A DNA stretch of 64,000 bases from an uncultured Bacteroidales bacterium (lineage in GTDB: Bacteria; Bacteroidota; Bacteroidia; Bacteroidales; CAIXZF01). Both the position numbers and the translations under genes were made by a program. Each line of letters starts with the position of its first letter. Positions within the stretch are counted from its first letter, which is position 1. Shown in pieces: positions 52,252 to 60,692 of this stretch. The stretch covers positions 124,001 to 188,000 of the forward strand of contig CAIXZF010000035.1 of NCBI GenBank assembly GCA_903923925.1, written 5' to 3'. Under the pieces are notes generated by a model that was given only the letters and a program-made list of their open reading frames with translations, was not told where the DNA came from and made no database searches.

Positions 52252-53010
52252 ATGAAGAAAATATATTTTGCCTCCGATTTTCATTTTGGAGTTCCCGATC
52301 ATGCCAGCAGCCTGAGTCGTGAACGACTTTTTATAAAATGGCTTGAAATTGTAAAGGCTGACGCATCTGAGATTTTTCTAATGGGCGATCTTTTCGACTT
52401 CTGGTTTGAATACAATACCGTAATTCCAAAGGGATTTGTAAGATTATTAGGCAAACTTGCTGAGTTGACAGATTCTGGTATCCAGATCCATCTTTTCAGA
52501 GGAAATCATGATATTTGGGCATTTGATTATTTGAATAAAGAGTTGGGAATACAACTTCACAGAGCTCCTGTTGTAAGAGAATTCAGTGGGAAGAAATTTT
52601 TTCTGGCTCATGGTGATGGTTTGGGTCCCGGAGATCATGGCTACAAGTTTCTTAAAGCAGTTTTTGAGAGTCCCATGAACCAATGGCTTTTTCGTTGGCT
52701 GCATCCTGACATAGGTACTCGTATGGGCTTATTTTTCTCACGTAGGTCGAGGATTTCAAACGATGCTAAAGCAGGTAAAAAGGAAAATTCACTTCAACTT
52801 GAAGGTGAACGTTTATTCCAGTTTTGTAAAGAGTATGTCAATAAACACAGTGAGATAAACTACTTTATTCTTGGGCACAGGCATTTACCCTATGATGCAA
52901 AAGTAAATGAAAATTCAAGATTTATCAATCTGGGAGATTGGATAACACACTTTTCGTATGCTGAGTATGACGGTAAGGAACTGAATCTGAAGGAGTTTAA
53001 ACCTTATTAA
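52252..53010 (+). CDS. lpxH: UDP-2,3-diacylglucosamine diphosphatase (LpxH-like)
   Basis: Hydrolyses UDP-2,3-diacylglucosamine to lipid X in lipid A synthesis, at the membrane surface. About 252 residues of the calcineurin-like phosphoesterase fold with all metal motifs: SDFHFG (Asp-X-His), GDLFDFW, RGNHD, AHGDG and LGHRH. Bacteroidota members are annotated as LpxH-family or related hydrolases; the assignment rests on motif order. ATG 52252 (MKKIYFASDF) is preferred to the TTG at 52228 or ATG 52240. Its 3' end overlaps the convergent gapA gene by 14 bases. Confidence 0.85.
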   Translation: MKKIYFASDFHFGVPDHASSLSRERLFIKWLEIVKADASEIFLMGDLFDFWFEYNTVIPKGFVRLLGKLAELTDSGIQIHLFRGNHDIWAFDYLNKELGIQLHRAPVVREFSGKKFFLAHGDGLGPGDHGYKFLKAVFESPMNQWLFRWLHPDIGTRMGLFFSRRSRISNDAKAGKKENSLQLEGERLFQFCKEYVNKHSEINYFILGHRHLPYDAKVNENSRFINLGDWITHFSYAEYDGKELNLKEFKPY

Positions 53011-54007
53011 ACAATTCAATCAATTCAACAAGTCTGGAAGAGTACCCCATTTCATTATCATACCAGGCTACTACCTTTACAAGCTTGTTTTTATCGCCTA
53101 GTACCGCTGTGAGTCCGGCATCGAATATTGCAGAATGAGGATTTCCGATTATGTCGATGGAAACGATTGGATCTTCTGTATATTCAAGAATACCTTTAAA
53201 CCGGCCATTAGCCGCTTTTTTAAAGGCATAATTTATTTCTTCAACAGAAGTCGTATTCCTTAAGGTGCAAGCAAAATCTGTTAAACTACCATCAGGAACT
53301 GGTACCCTGATTCCAGAGCCGGCAAGATTGTTTCTTAAATGAGGGAAAATATGTGTTGCGGCTTTTGCAGCTCCTGTAGTTGTTGGAACAATTGAGTAAG
53401 CTGCTGCTCTTCCTCTTCTGTAGTCAGTATGAGGGGCATCAAGCAGATTCTGATCATGAGTGTATGAATGAACTGTTGTAATAAACCCTTTTTCGATTCC
53501 CCACAAGTCATCTAAGACTTTAATTAGAGGAGCAACACAATTGGTTGTACAGCTTGCATTCGAAATTACGAGATCATTCTTTTCAATAGTATCTTCATTT
53601 ATGCCGACTACGATATATTTTACTCCTTCACCTAAGGCCGGTGACGAAATAATTACCTTTTTTGCACCAGCTTTTATATGCAGAAATGCCGATTTTTTAT
53701 CTCTGAAAACACCTGTCGATTCAACAACAATGTCAATTCCAAGTGCCTTCCATGGAAGCCTTTCAGGAGCGGCTTCTGAATATACAAAAGTAGATTTTCC
53801 GTTTACAACAATCCTGTCATCATTACTTTCAATAGTACCCGGAAACCGGCCATGAACAGAATCGTATTTTAATAAATGAGCCAGAGTTTTTGAATCACTC
53901 AGGTCGTTAATCGCAATTATATCGATGTTCTTGTTTTTCTGGATATTGCGAAAGGTTACACGGCCGATTCGGCCAAAACCATTTATAGCAACCCTGATTT
54001 TATTCAT
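52997..54007 (-). CDS. gap: Glyceraldehyde-3-phosphate dehydrogenase
   Basis: NAD-dependent oxidation of glyceraldehyde-3-phosphate in glycolysis. The 336 residues include Rossmann INGFGRIGR (8-16), catalytic SNASCTTNC and the His-containing TTVHSYTHDQ. Several positions are unusual relative to the common bacterial enzyme: the S-loop end reads GAAKAATHIFPHLRNNL and GSGIRVPVPDGS rather than the usual GKLDGMAxRVPVPNGS pattern. It therefore looks like a divergent Gap paralogue, perhaps a second copy in the genome. A promoter box lies at 54037-54044. Confidence 0.92.
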   Translation of the reverse strand: MNKIRVAINGFGRIGRVTFRNIQKNKNIDIIAINDLSDSKTLAHLLKYDSVHGRFPGTIESNDDRIVVNGKSTFVYSEAAPERLPWKALGIDIVVESTGVFRDKKSAFLHIKAGAKKVIISSPALGEGVKYIVVGINEDTIEKNDLVISNASCTTNCVAPLIKVLDDLWGIEKGFITTVHSYTHDQNLLDAPHTDYRRGRAAAYSIVPTTTGAAKAATHIFPHLRNNLAGSGIRVPVPDGSLTDFACTLRNTTSVEEINYAFKKAANGRFKGILEYTEDPIVSIDIIGNPHSAIFDAGLTAVLGDKNKLVKVVAWYDNEMGYSSRLVELIELFNKV

Positions 54008-54036
54008 GGCTTAATCTTTTGGTCGTATTAGGGACA

Positions 54037-54044
54037 CAAAAGTA
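54037..54044 (-). promoter_or_regulatory. -7 promoter box (TACTTTTG) for gap
   Basis: Minus-strand exact TANNTTTG match 29 bases before the gap start codon. It lies in the 62-base gap after the large T9SS gene, so gap need not depend on that upstream gene. Confidence 0.5.
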
Positions 54045-54069
54045 ATTTAAAAATGGATGTCATTTTCGT

Positions 54070-56916
54070 TTACCGGAAAAGGCTCAATTTACCATAATAA
54101 CTATGTTTCCCTCCCTGGGCATCTTTATATTTGCTTATGACTGTATATACATCAACAGGTGCAGCCTGCCCTTTGAATTTGCCATCCCATCCCTGGGTCA
54201 TATCGTCAGCACTGAACACAAGTTCGCCCCATCTGGAGAAAATATCAACATGGAATGCTTTAAGGTTTGTTCCGAAAGCCAGAAAATAATCGTTATGCCC
54301 ATCATTATTCGGTGTAAAGGCATTAGGAAAATAAATTGTGTTGTCAGGATAAACGATTACTTCATTTTTTGCCGAATCTAAACAACCATAAATGTTTTCA
54401 ATAATCAGCATGATTTGATAAATACCTGTATCTGAATAAACATGCATTGCATTCTGAAGGTCAGAGTAGGAATTATCTCCAAAATTCCAGGTCCAAACTA
54501 CAGGGCTACCCATAGATTGGTCATAGAATTTCACTTGTGGATCCATAATACTGACTCTTTCCGGAAAGATTGAAAGTTCTGCTTCAGGCACCGGATAGAC
54601 ATTTACATAAGCAGTTTTTGTCATGGTGTCTGAACATCCATATTGATTTGCAACTGCCAATGAAACTGTATAAACTCCGCTGCGAATATAATCTAGTTCA
54701 GGTTCTTCTACACCTGTAGTTTGTCCGTTTCCTAAGCTCCATTGGTATTGTGCTCCTGGAATTACATTCTGAGTCAAATCTGTAAATTTCACATGCAGTG
54801 GCGGGCATCCACTCAAACCAACACCAATAAAATCAGTTATTGGAATTTGAATAACATTTACGGAATCAATAAATACAGGACTTTTGCATCCCCATTGTGT
54901 CACCTGTAATTTCACTGTATGCACTCCGGGATCAAGCCATCCAATAGCTATCGGGCCAGAACCAGTTCCCAAATTCTGACCATTGTCAAAATTCCATGCA
55001 AAATCAGATCCTGTAACAGCATTTCCAATGTAATTAACTACAGTTTGAGCTCCCACACAGATTGTATCCAGAGAAAATGTAAAGTTAGACTGAGGAATTG
55101 GTTTAACAGTAACACCAACTGATGCAGAGCTTTCACAGCCATAAATACTGGTCCCGTTTACAGAATAAAGCGTGTTGGCAGGTGGTGATACCTGAGGTGA
55201 TCCCAGAGTTGTCTGTCCAGCTAACGAAGGATCTTGTGGCGTAGATGTCCAAATGTAAGTATTCCCTCCAACTGCATTCAGCCCGGCATGAAACCCGGGA
55301 CAAATGGAGTCAGCGTCTGTTGTTACTATTAAAGAAGGCAAAGGATGAACTGTTATTTTAACTGTATCAATATCAGAACAAACATCTGTAACTGTTACAA
55401 TATAAATTGTAGTTATAGCAGGCGAAACTGAAATTGCGGCAGTATTGTTACCATTGTTCCACAAATAGCTCACACCTCCACTTGCCAGAATATTTGCAGT
55501 TCCTCCTGCACATATCGCAGTATCAAGTCCTGCATTTGCAGTAGGACCGTTTATTGTAACCATTACACTATCCTGAATCGTAACATTGCACATGTCGGTT
55601 ACACTTAAGTGGAAAAGTGTAGATATTGTTGGGTTTACAATTATTGTATCCGTGAGATCGCCTGAACTCCAATTGTAGGTATAAGGTCCCAATCCACCCG
55701 TATGTTCACCATTTAGCTCCAGCGGATGTCCGCACAATGAAGAAGTATCTGCTTGAACAATTGAGCCATCAAGCGGTATATAATCGATAATTGTAAAGTA
55801 AATTGTGTCAAATTCTGTGAGGCAGATAGAGCGGGGAACAATTAATATAACTGTTTCTGGTCCTTCTGTTATTCCATCTGCTATTGCATGAATAACGATT
55901 GATGCAGAATCACCTCCTGCAGGGACTGTCAATGGCGGGAAAATGGAATCATAATCAATTCCCATTGTTGCTGTTCCATTGGGTGAAATTGTAAATGGAA
56001 TTACATAGCCATCAGGATAAACTTGTGGCATTTTAAATGAAAGTATGGCATCATTGCATCCTTCAATAGCTTCAATTGAGCTTGCCGCCGGATTTGTAAA
56101 AACGATATTGGCCTGGATTCCTCCGCTGGAAAAACTACCTTCTTCTAAAAATACACCTGAATCATAAACAGGATCACCTGCATCAGCAATAGCAATTTTA
56201 ATATGATAGAGTGTACAGGGAACTACTAAACACCAGGCCGTTAATACTACTGTTAAACCATCATATTGGATTGACACACCTGACATATTGTTTACATAAA
56301 ATGAACAATTAACACAAGGTCCTCCATTTGAACTACCATTGTTGACTGTATTTATTGATACAGGAGTATTTGTTGTGCTTGGAATAATGGCAACATTTTT
56401 ATCAGTGAATGTTGAATAATCAATTGGATCCAAGCCGGTTACAAAAAAACCGAATACATCATTCATTGAATTTACAAATTCAGGATATTCATCTGATCCG
56501 AAAATATATCTGAATTTCATTGTATCACCCTGCGGAATAAAATCAAATTCAAGGACAGATGCATCAAAAGTATTCTGATTTGCCAGACCCGACAATAAGG
56601 CATTACCTGGTGTGCCCTGAGAAAATCCTGCACTTGATGAGTTATTAGGACCGATTGCAACCGATGGTTTACCGGAAGTAATCAGAAGTCCGCTTTGCAA
56701 CCCAAGATTAGTAGGATTAGAACCAGTGCTAAAAGTACCGATAGAACTCGGTGCTCCGGTAAGTGTAACATTAAATGCCGACATGCCAGCGCCTAAAAGG
56801 ACATTCTGAACAAGCGAAGTTGGATCATCTCCCTCTGTGGTTATTAACTGACCGTGGGCCGAAATAGTCAATAATAAACACAAAAAAACTAAGCCCTGAT
56901 AATATAGGTTCTTCAT
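54070..56916 (-). CDS. Large surface protein: choice-of-anchor L, Calx-beta-like, PKD repeats, T9SS type B tail
   Basis: About 948 residues. Signal peptide (GLVFLCLLLTISAHGQ), then a choice-of-anchor L-type domain (about 25-270, with GLLITSGKPS and FIFGSDEYPEF-like FRYIFGSDEYPEFVN), a Calx-beta-like domain (about 270-380, GITEGPETVILIVP), several Ig/PKD-type repeats (about 385-850, with WNFGDNSYSD) and a C-terminal CHU_C/gliding-motility domain (YFPNAFTPNNDGHND, IFSRWGELVF) that is the type B T9SS signal. It probably acts as an adhesin or structural filament on the cell surface. The frame is open to 56973, but MKNLYYQG at 56916 starts the signal peptide. Confidence 0.9.
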   Translation of the reverse strand: MKNLYYQGLVFLCLLLTISAHGQLITTEGDDPTSLVQNVLLGAGMSAFNVTLTGAPSSIGTFSTGSNPTNLGLQSGLLITSGKPSVAIGPNNSSSAGFSQGTPGNALLSGLANQNTFDASVLEFDFIPQGDTMKFRYIFGSDEYPEFVNSMNDVFGFFVTGLDPIDYSTFTDKNVAIIPSTTNTPVSINTVNNGSSNGGPCVNCSFYVNNMSGVSIQYDGLTVVLTAWCLVVPCTLYHIKIAIADAGDPVYDSGVFLEEGSFSSGGIQANIVFTNPAASSIEAIEGCNDAILSFKMPQVYPDGYVIPFTISPNGTATMGIDYDSIFPPLTVPAGGDSASIVIHAIADGITEGPETVILIVPRSICLTEFDTIYFTIIDYIPLDGSIVQADTSSLCGHPLELNGEHTGGLGPYTYNWSSGDLTDTIIVNPTISTLFHLSVTDMCNVTIQDSVMVTINGPTANAGLDTAICAGGTANILASGGVSYLWNNGNNTAAISVSPAITTIYIVTVTDVCSDIDTVKITVHPLPSLIVTTDADSICPGFHAGLNAVGGNTYIWTSTPQDPSLAGQTTLGSPQVSPPANTLYSVNGTSIYGCESSASVGVTVKPIPQSNFTFSLDTICVGAQTVVNYIGNAVTGSDFAWNFDNGQNLGTGSGPIAIGWLDPGVHTVKLQVTQWGCKSPVFIDSVNVIQIPITDFIGVGLSGCPPLHVKFTDLTQNVIPGAQYQWSLGNGQTTGVEEPELDYIRSGVYTVSLAVANQYGCSDTMTKTAYVNVYPVPEAELSIFPERVSIMDPQVKFYDQSMGSPVVWTWNFGDNSYSDLQNAMHVYSDTGIYQIMLIIENIYGCLDSAKNEVIVYPDNTIYFPNAFTPNNDGHNDYFLAFGTNLKAFHVDIFSRWGELVFSADDMTQGWDGKFKGQAAPVDVYTVISKYKDAQGGKHSYYGKLSLFR

Positions 56917-56993
56917 AATTGCAATTAGGAATTCACTTAACACTTCATAATGTATATACCGGAGACAAAACAAAGTCTCATTAGGTTGTCTTA

Positions 56994-57026
56994 TTTGTTC
57001 AATTTAACTGAAATACAGTATTTTTG
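56994..57026 (+). promoter_or_regulatory. Complete promoter (TTTG-N21-TATTTTTG) for the peptidase operon
   Basis: TTTG at 56994-56997 and TATTTTTG at 57019-57026 are 21 bases apart, matching both Bacteroidota promoter elements. Transcription would start near 57032, about 20 bases before the first start codon of the four-gene run 57053-62594. Confidence 0.7.
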
Positions 57027-57052
57027 CTCGTTGAAACTTCTAAATTACAAAA

Positions 57053-58429
57053 ATGAACCAGATTGATACATTCGTAGAAGAGAATAAAGAAAGATTTCTC
57101 GAAGAACTTTTCGGATTACTAAGGATACCAAGCGTAAGTCCTGTACCTGAGCATAAAGAAGATATGGTAAAAGCTGCTGAATACTGGAAAGACTTACTCC
57201 TTAAAGCTGGAGTTGACAATGCTGCTGTAATGCCAACTGCCGGCAATCCTGTTGTTTTTGGCCAGAAAATTGTCGATTCATCTAAACCAACAGTACTTGT
57301 ATATGCTCATTATGACGTAATGCCTGCTGATCCTTTTGAACTATGGACAACGCCACCTTTCGAACCTCAGATTCGCGATGGTAAGATATTTGCCCGTGGC
57401 GCTGATGATGATAAAGGACAGAGTTTTATGCATGCAAAAGCTTTTGAAGCTATGCTTGCCACTGGGACATTACCTTGTAATGTAAAATTTATGATTGAAG
57501 GTGAGGAGGAAATGGGCTCCCCGAGCTTAACTGAATTTTGTATTGTGAATAAACAAATGCTGCAGGCTGATACAATATTGGTATCAGATACTGGAATGAT
57601 TGCTCAGGATACTCCTTCATTAACTGCAGGTTTGAGAGGCTTGGCTTACATGCAGGTGGAGGTAACCGGTCCGGATAAAGATCTGCACTCCGGTCTTTTT
57701 GGCGGAGCTGTTCCAAATCCGATTAATGTCCTGTGTAAAATGATTGCGTCTCTTCATGATGAGAACGGTTATATTACAATTCCTGACTTTTATAAGGATG
57801 TTGAAATTCTTAATGAAGAAGATCGCATCGATCTGGCCAGAGCTCCCTTTAATATCGAGGTTTATAAACATGCCCTTTCCCTGAATGAAGTTCAGGGTGA
57901 AGCCGGGTATACAACAATGGAAAGAACGGGTATTCGTCCGGCACTTGATTGTAATGGAATCTGGGGAGGTTATACTGCAGAAGGATCAAAAACTGTTATT
58001 CCATCAAAAGCTTATGCCAAGATTTCAATGCGTTTAGTCCCTAATCAGGATCACCATAAAATTGCAAAATTATTTACTGAACACTTCCAGAACCTCGCTC
58101 CGAAATCCGTGAAGGTTAAAGTTGAGGCATTGCATGGAGGACAAGCCTACGTTTCACCTTCTAAAAATCCTGCTTATCGTGCTGCAGTTAGGGCTTATGA
58201 AACAACTTTTGGCAAAAAACCTGTTCCTGTTCGTAGCGGAGGCAGTATTCCAATAATTTCGGCATTCGAACAAATACTGGGTATAAAATCCATATTAATG
58301 GGATTTGGACTGGAAAGCGATTCAATACATTCGCCGAATGAGAATTATCCACTGTTTAATTTCTTCAGGGGTATTCAGACAATTCCTTATTTCTACAAAT
58401 ATTTTGTAGAAGAACTGGCTGCAAAATAG
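57053..58429 (+). CDS. M20 family dipeptidase (CNDP/carnosinase-like)
   Basis: A 458-residue cytosolic two-zinc peptidase. The catalytic motifs of the M20 family are present: YAHYDVMPAD with first metal-ligand His, the bridging Asp in ARGADDDKGQ, general-base EGEEEMGSP, and the His-bearing C-terminal DSIHSPNEN; a lid/dimerisation domain lies at about 195-360. The PFELWTTPPFEP segment is characteristic of the carnosinase/cytosolic non-specific dipeptidase branch. No signal peptide. First gene of a four-gene run; the next M20 gene starts 5 bases later. Confidence 0.92.
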   Translation: MNQIDTFVEENKERFLEELFGLLRIPSVSPVPEHKEDMVKAAEYWKDLLLKAGVDNAAVMPTAGNPVVFGQKIVDSSKPTVLVYAHYDVMPADPFELWTTPPFEPQIRDGKIFARGADDDKGQSFMHAKAFEAMLATGTLPCNVKFMIEGEEEMGSPSLTEFCIVNKQMLQADTILVSDTGMIAQDTPSLTAGLRGLAYMQVEVTGPDKDLHSGLFGGAVPNPINVLCKMIASLHDENGYITIPDFYKDVEILNEEDRIDLARAPFNIEVYKHALSLNEVQGEAGYTTMERTGIRPALDCNGIWGGYTAEGSKTVIPSKAYAKISMRLVPNQDHHKIAKLFTEHFQNLAPKSVKVKVEALHGGQAYVSPSKNPAYRAAVRAYETTFGKKPVPVRSGGSIPIISAFEQILGIKSILMGFGLESDSIHSPNENYPLFNFFRGIQTIPYFYKYFVEELAAK

Positions 58430-58434
58430 TTAAA

Positions 58435-59625
58435 ATGGAAATTATTGTCAAAAAAATTAAGGAGTTATCTTCTCTTTACAAAGATGAGATAATAGCTTTA
58501 CGCCGTCATTTTCATGCTAACCCCGAACTTTCGGGTAAAGAAATAAAAACGGCTGAATTTATTGAAAAAAATCTGCAATTGTGGGGTATCTCTTATGTTA
58601 GCGGAGTTGCAGGTACTGGAATTCTGGCACAGATTAGCGGCAAAAAGGCTAACAAAAGTGTTGCTCTTCGTGCTGATATGGATGCTTTGCCTATAACTGA
58701 AGCAAATGATGTTAAGTACAAAAGTCTCAACCATGGAGTTATGCATGCTTGCGGACATGATGTCCATATGGCTTGCCTTCTTGGTGCCGCAAAAATTCTG
58801 AACACCTTGAAAGATGATTTTGAAGGTAATGTCCGGCTTTTATTCCAGCCTTCCGAGGAAACTTTTCCGGGTGGTGCTAAAGGAATGATAGCAGAAGGAG
58901 CTCTCGAAAATCCAATACCTGATGTTATCCTTGGTCAACATACATTACCTACTCTCGAAGCTGGGAAAGTAGGAATGAAATCCGGAAAATATATGGCATC
59001 AACAGATGAAGTCTTCCTTACAGTAAAAGGCAAAGGCGGTCATGCCGCCACTCCCGATCTGGTTGTAGATACCGTTGCAATTGCTGCTCAAATAGTAGTC
59101 TCATTGCAGCAGCTGGTTAGTAGAAAAGCCAATCCCGCAATCCCTACCTTACTTTCTTTTGGCAGATTTATTGCGGATGGAAGAACGAATATAATTCCGG
59201 ATGAAGTAACAATTGGAGGAACCTTCAGAACTTTTGACGAAACCTGGCGGGCTGCTGCTCATGAACATATTGAAAAAATAGCCAAATCAGTAGCAAATGG
59301 GTATGGTGGCGATTGTGAAGTCTTTATTAATAAAGGATATCCTTTCCTCGTAAATGATGAAGATCTTACTTCAAGGTCCTTTAATAATGCAGTGAAATAC
59401 CTTGGAGCAGAAAATGTAGTAGAACTCGACATGCGAATGACAGCTGAGGATTTTGCATACTATACACAAAAAATCCCAGGATGTTTTTACCGCTTGGGTG
59501 TTAGAAATGAGTCGAAAGGGATTACATCCAATTTGCACACATCTACCTTCGATATTGATGAAAAATCCTTAGAAACAGGAATGGGAGTGATGGCCTGGCT
59601 TGCAGTTTGTGAATTGTTTTTATAA
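58435..59625 (+). CDS. M20D amidohydrolase (N-acyl-amino acid/hippurate hydrolase type)
   Basis: The 396 residues show the M20D motif set: RRHFHANPELSGKE at the N-terminus, ALRADMDALPI, MHACGHDVHMA (metal ligands Cys and His), QPSEETFPGGAKGMI with the general-base Glu, and the C-terminal RMTAEDFAYYTQKIPG. Members remove acyl, benzoyl or other groups from amino acids. There is no signal peptide, so it is cytosolic. The tandem of two M20 enzymes suggests uptake and breakdown of short or blocked peptides. Confidence 0.93.
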   Translation: MEIIVKKIKELSSLYKDEIIALRRHFHANPELSGKEIKTAEFIEKNLQLWGISYVSGVAGTGILAQISGKKANKSVALRADMDALPITEANDVKYKSLNHGVMHACGHDVHMACLLGAAKILNTLKDDFEGNVRLLFQPSEETFPGGAKGMIAEGALENPIPDVILGQHTLPTLEAGKVGMKSGKYMASTDEVFLTVKGKGGHAATPDLVVDTVAIAAQIVVSLQQLVSRKANPAIPTLLSFGRFIADGRTNIIPDEVTIGGTFRTFDETWRAAAHEHIEKIAKSVANGYGGDCEVFINKGYPFLVNDEDLTSRSFNNAVKYLGAENVVELDMRMTAEDFAYYTQKIPGCFYRLGVRNESKGITSNLHTSTFDIDEKSLETGMGVMAWLAVCELFL

Positions 59626-59633
59626 TCATTTTG

Positions 59634-60680
59634 ATGGAAGTATCAGGAAAGAATTACCGGGCAGTATGGCTTGAAGGGCAATCGGTATGCATGATTAATC
59701 AGATTTTGCTCCCGTATCAGTTCGAGGTTTTCAAAACTACTGTATATGACGAAACCTGTTTGGCAATTAAAAATATGATTGTAAGAGGTGCCGGAACAAT
59801 CGGAGCGACAGCAGCTTTTGCAATGGCTCAGGCTTTCCTTGAGGCTGGAGTTAAAGATGCAGAATCCTATGTGTGCTTTGCCCGTAAGGAGATAGAGGCT
59901 ACAAGACCAACAGCTTTTGATCTTTTTTATGCTGTTGAGAAGGTTTTTGAAGCCGGATTATCAGGGCTCAAAACCGGAGGAATCAGAGTAGCCAGGCAAA
60001 TGGCAGTTAATGAAGCACTATCAATTTCTGATATTTACGTTGCTAATGCCAAAGCAATTGGCATTCAGGGAAATGAACTGATTAAAGATGGCATGCAAAT
60101 TCTAACGCATTGCAATGCTGGATGGCTTGGGCTTCTTGACTGGGGTAGCGCACTTTCCCCAATTTATTTAGCGCATGCTTCCGGAAAAAGAGTTCATGTT
60201 TTTGTGGATGAAACCCGTCCGCGAAGTCAGGGCGCGCGCCTTACTGCATGGGAACTGATGAATGCCGGAATCCCTCATACAATTATCCCGGATAATGCCG
60301 CTGCCCATTTAATGTCAATCGGTAAAATCGATATGGTAATTACTGGGGCCGACCGGATTGCCGCCAATGGGGATACTGCGAACAAAATAGGAACACTTGA
60401 AAAAGCTATTGTTGCTAAGGAATATTCAATTCCATTTTATATTGCCGCACCTTCTTCAACTTTTGACAGAAACTGCCCAGCAGGGAGTGATATTATCATT
60501 GAAGAAAGAGATGAGGATGAAGTTCTATACGTATCCGGACTTACAAAGAAAGGTCACATGGAAGAAGTATTAGTATGTAATCCGGGCTCTCACGCATTTA
60601 ATCCCGCCTTTGATATTACACCGGCAAAATATATTTCAGGATACATTACCGAAAAGGATATTCTTGTATCTTTAGTGTAA
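59634..60680 (+). CDS. mtnA: S-methyl-5-thioribose-1-phosphate isomerase family protein
   Basis: An aldose-ketose isomerase of the eIF-2B-related fold. About 348 residues with the substrate loops RGAGTIGATAAFAMA (family RGAPAIG-like), the catalytic Cys region THCNAGWLG, VDETRPRSQGARLTAWEL, the catalytic Asp in TGADRIAANGD and NCPAGSDIIIEER. MtnA acts in methionine salvage from methylthioadenosine; the close relative ribose-1,5-bisphosphate isomerase cannot be excluded by eye. No other salvage gene (mtnK, mtnB, mtnD) is nearby. TTG at 59631 precedes the ATG chosen, 8 bases after the M20D stop. Confidence 0.85.
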   Translation: MEVSGKNYRAVWLEGQSVCMINQILLPYQFEVFKTTVYDETCLAIKNMIVRGAGTIGATAAFAMAQAFLEAGVKDAESYVCFARKEIEATRPTAFDLFYAVEKVFEAGLSGLKTGGIRVARQMAVNEALSISDIYVANAKAIGIQGNELIKDGMQILTHCNAGWLGLLDWGSALSPIYLAHASGKRVHVFVDETRPRSQGARLTAWELMNAGIPHTIIPDNAAAHLMSIGKIDMVITGADRIAANGDTANKIGTLEKAIVAKEYSIPFYIAAPSSTFDRNCPAGSDIIIEERDEDEVLYVSGLTKKGHMEEVLVCNPGSHAFNPAFDITPAKYISGYITEKDILVSLV

Positions 60681-60692
60681 AATTAAATTCTC

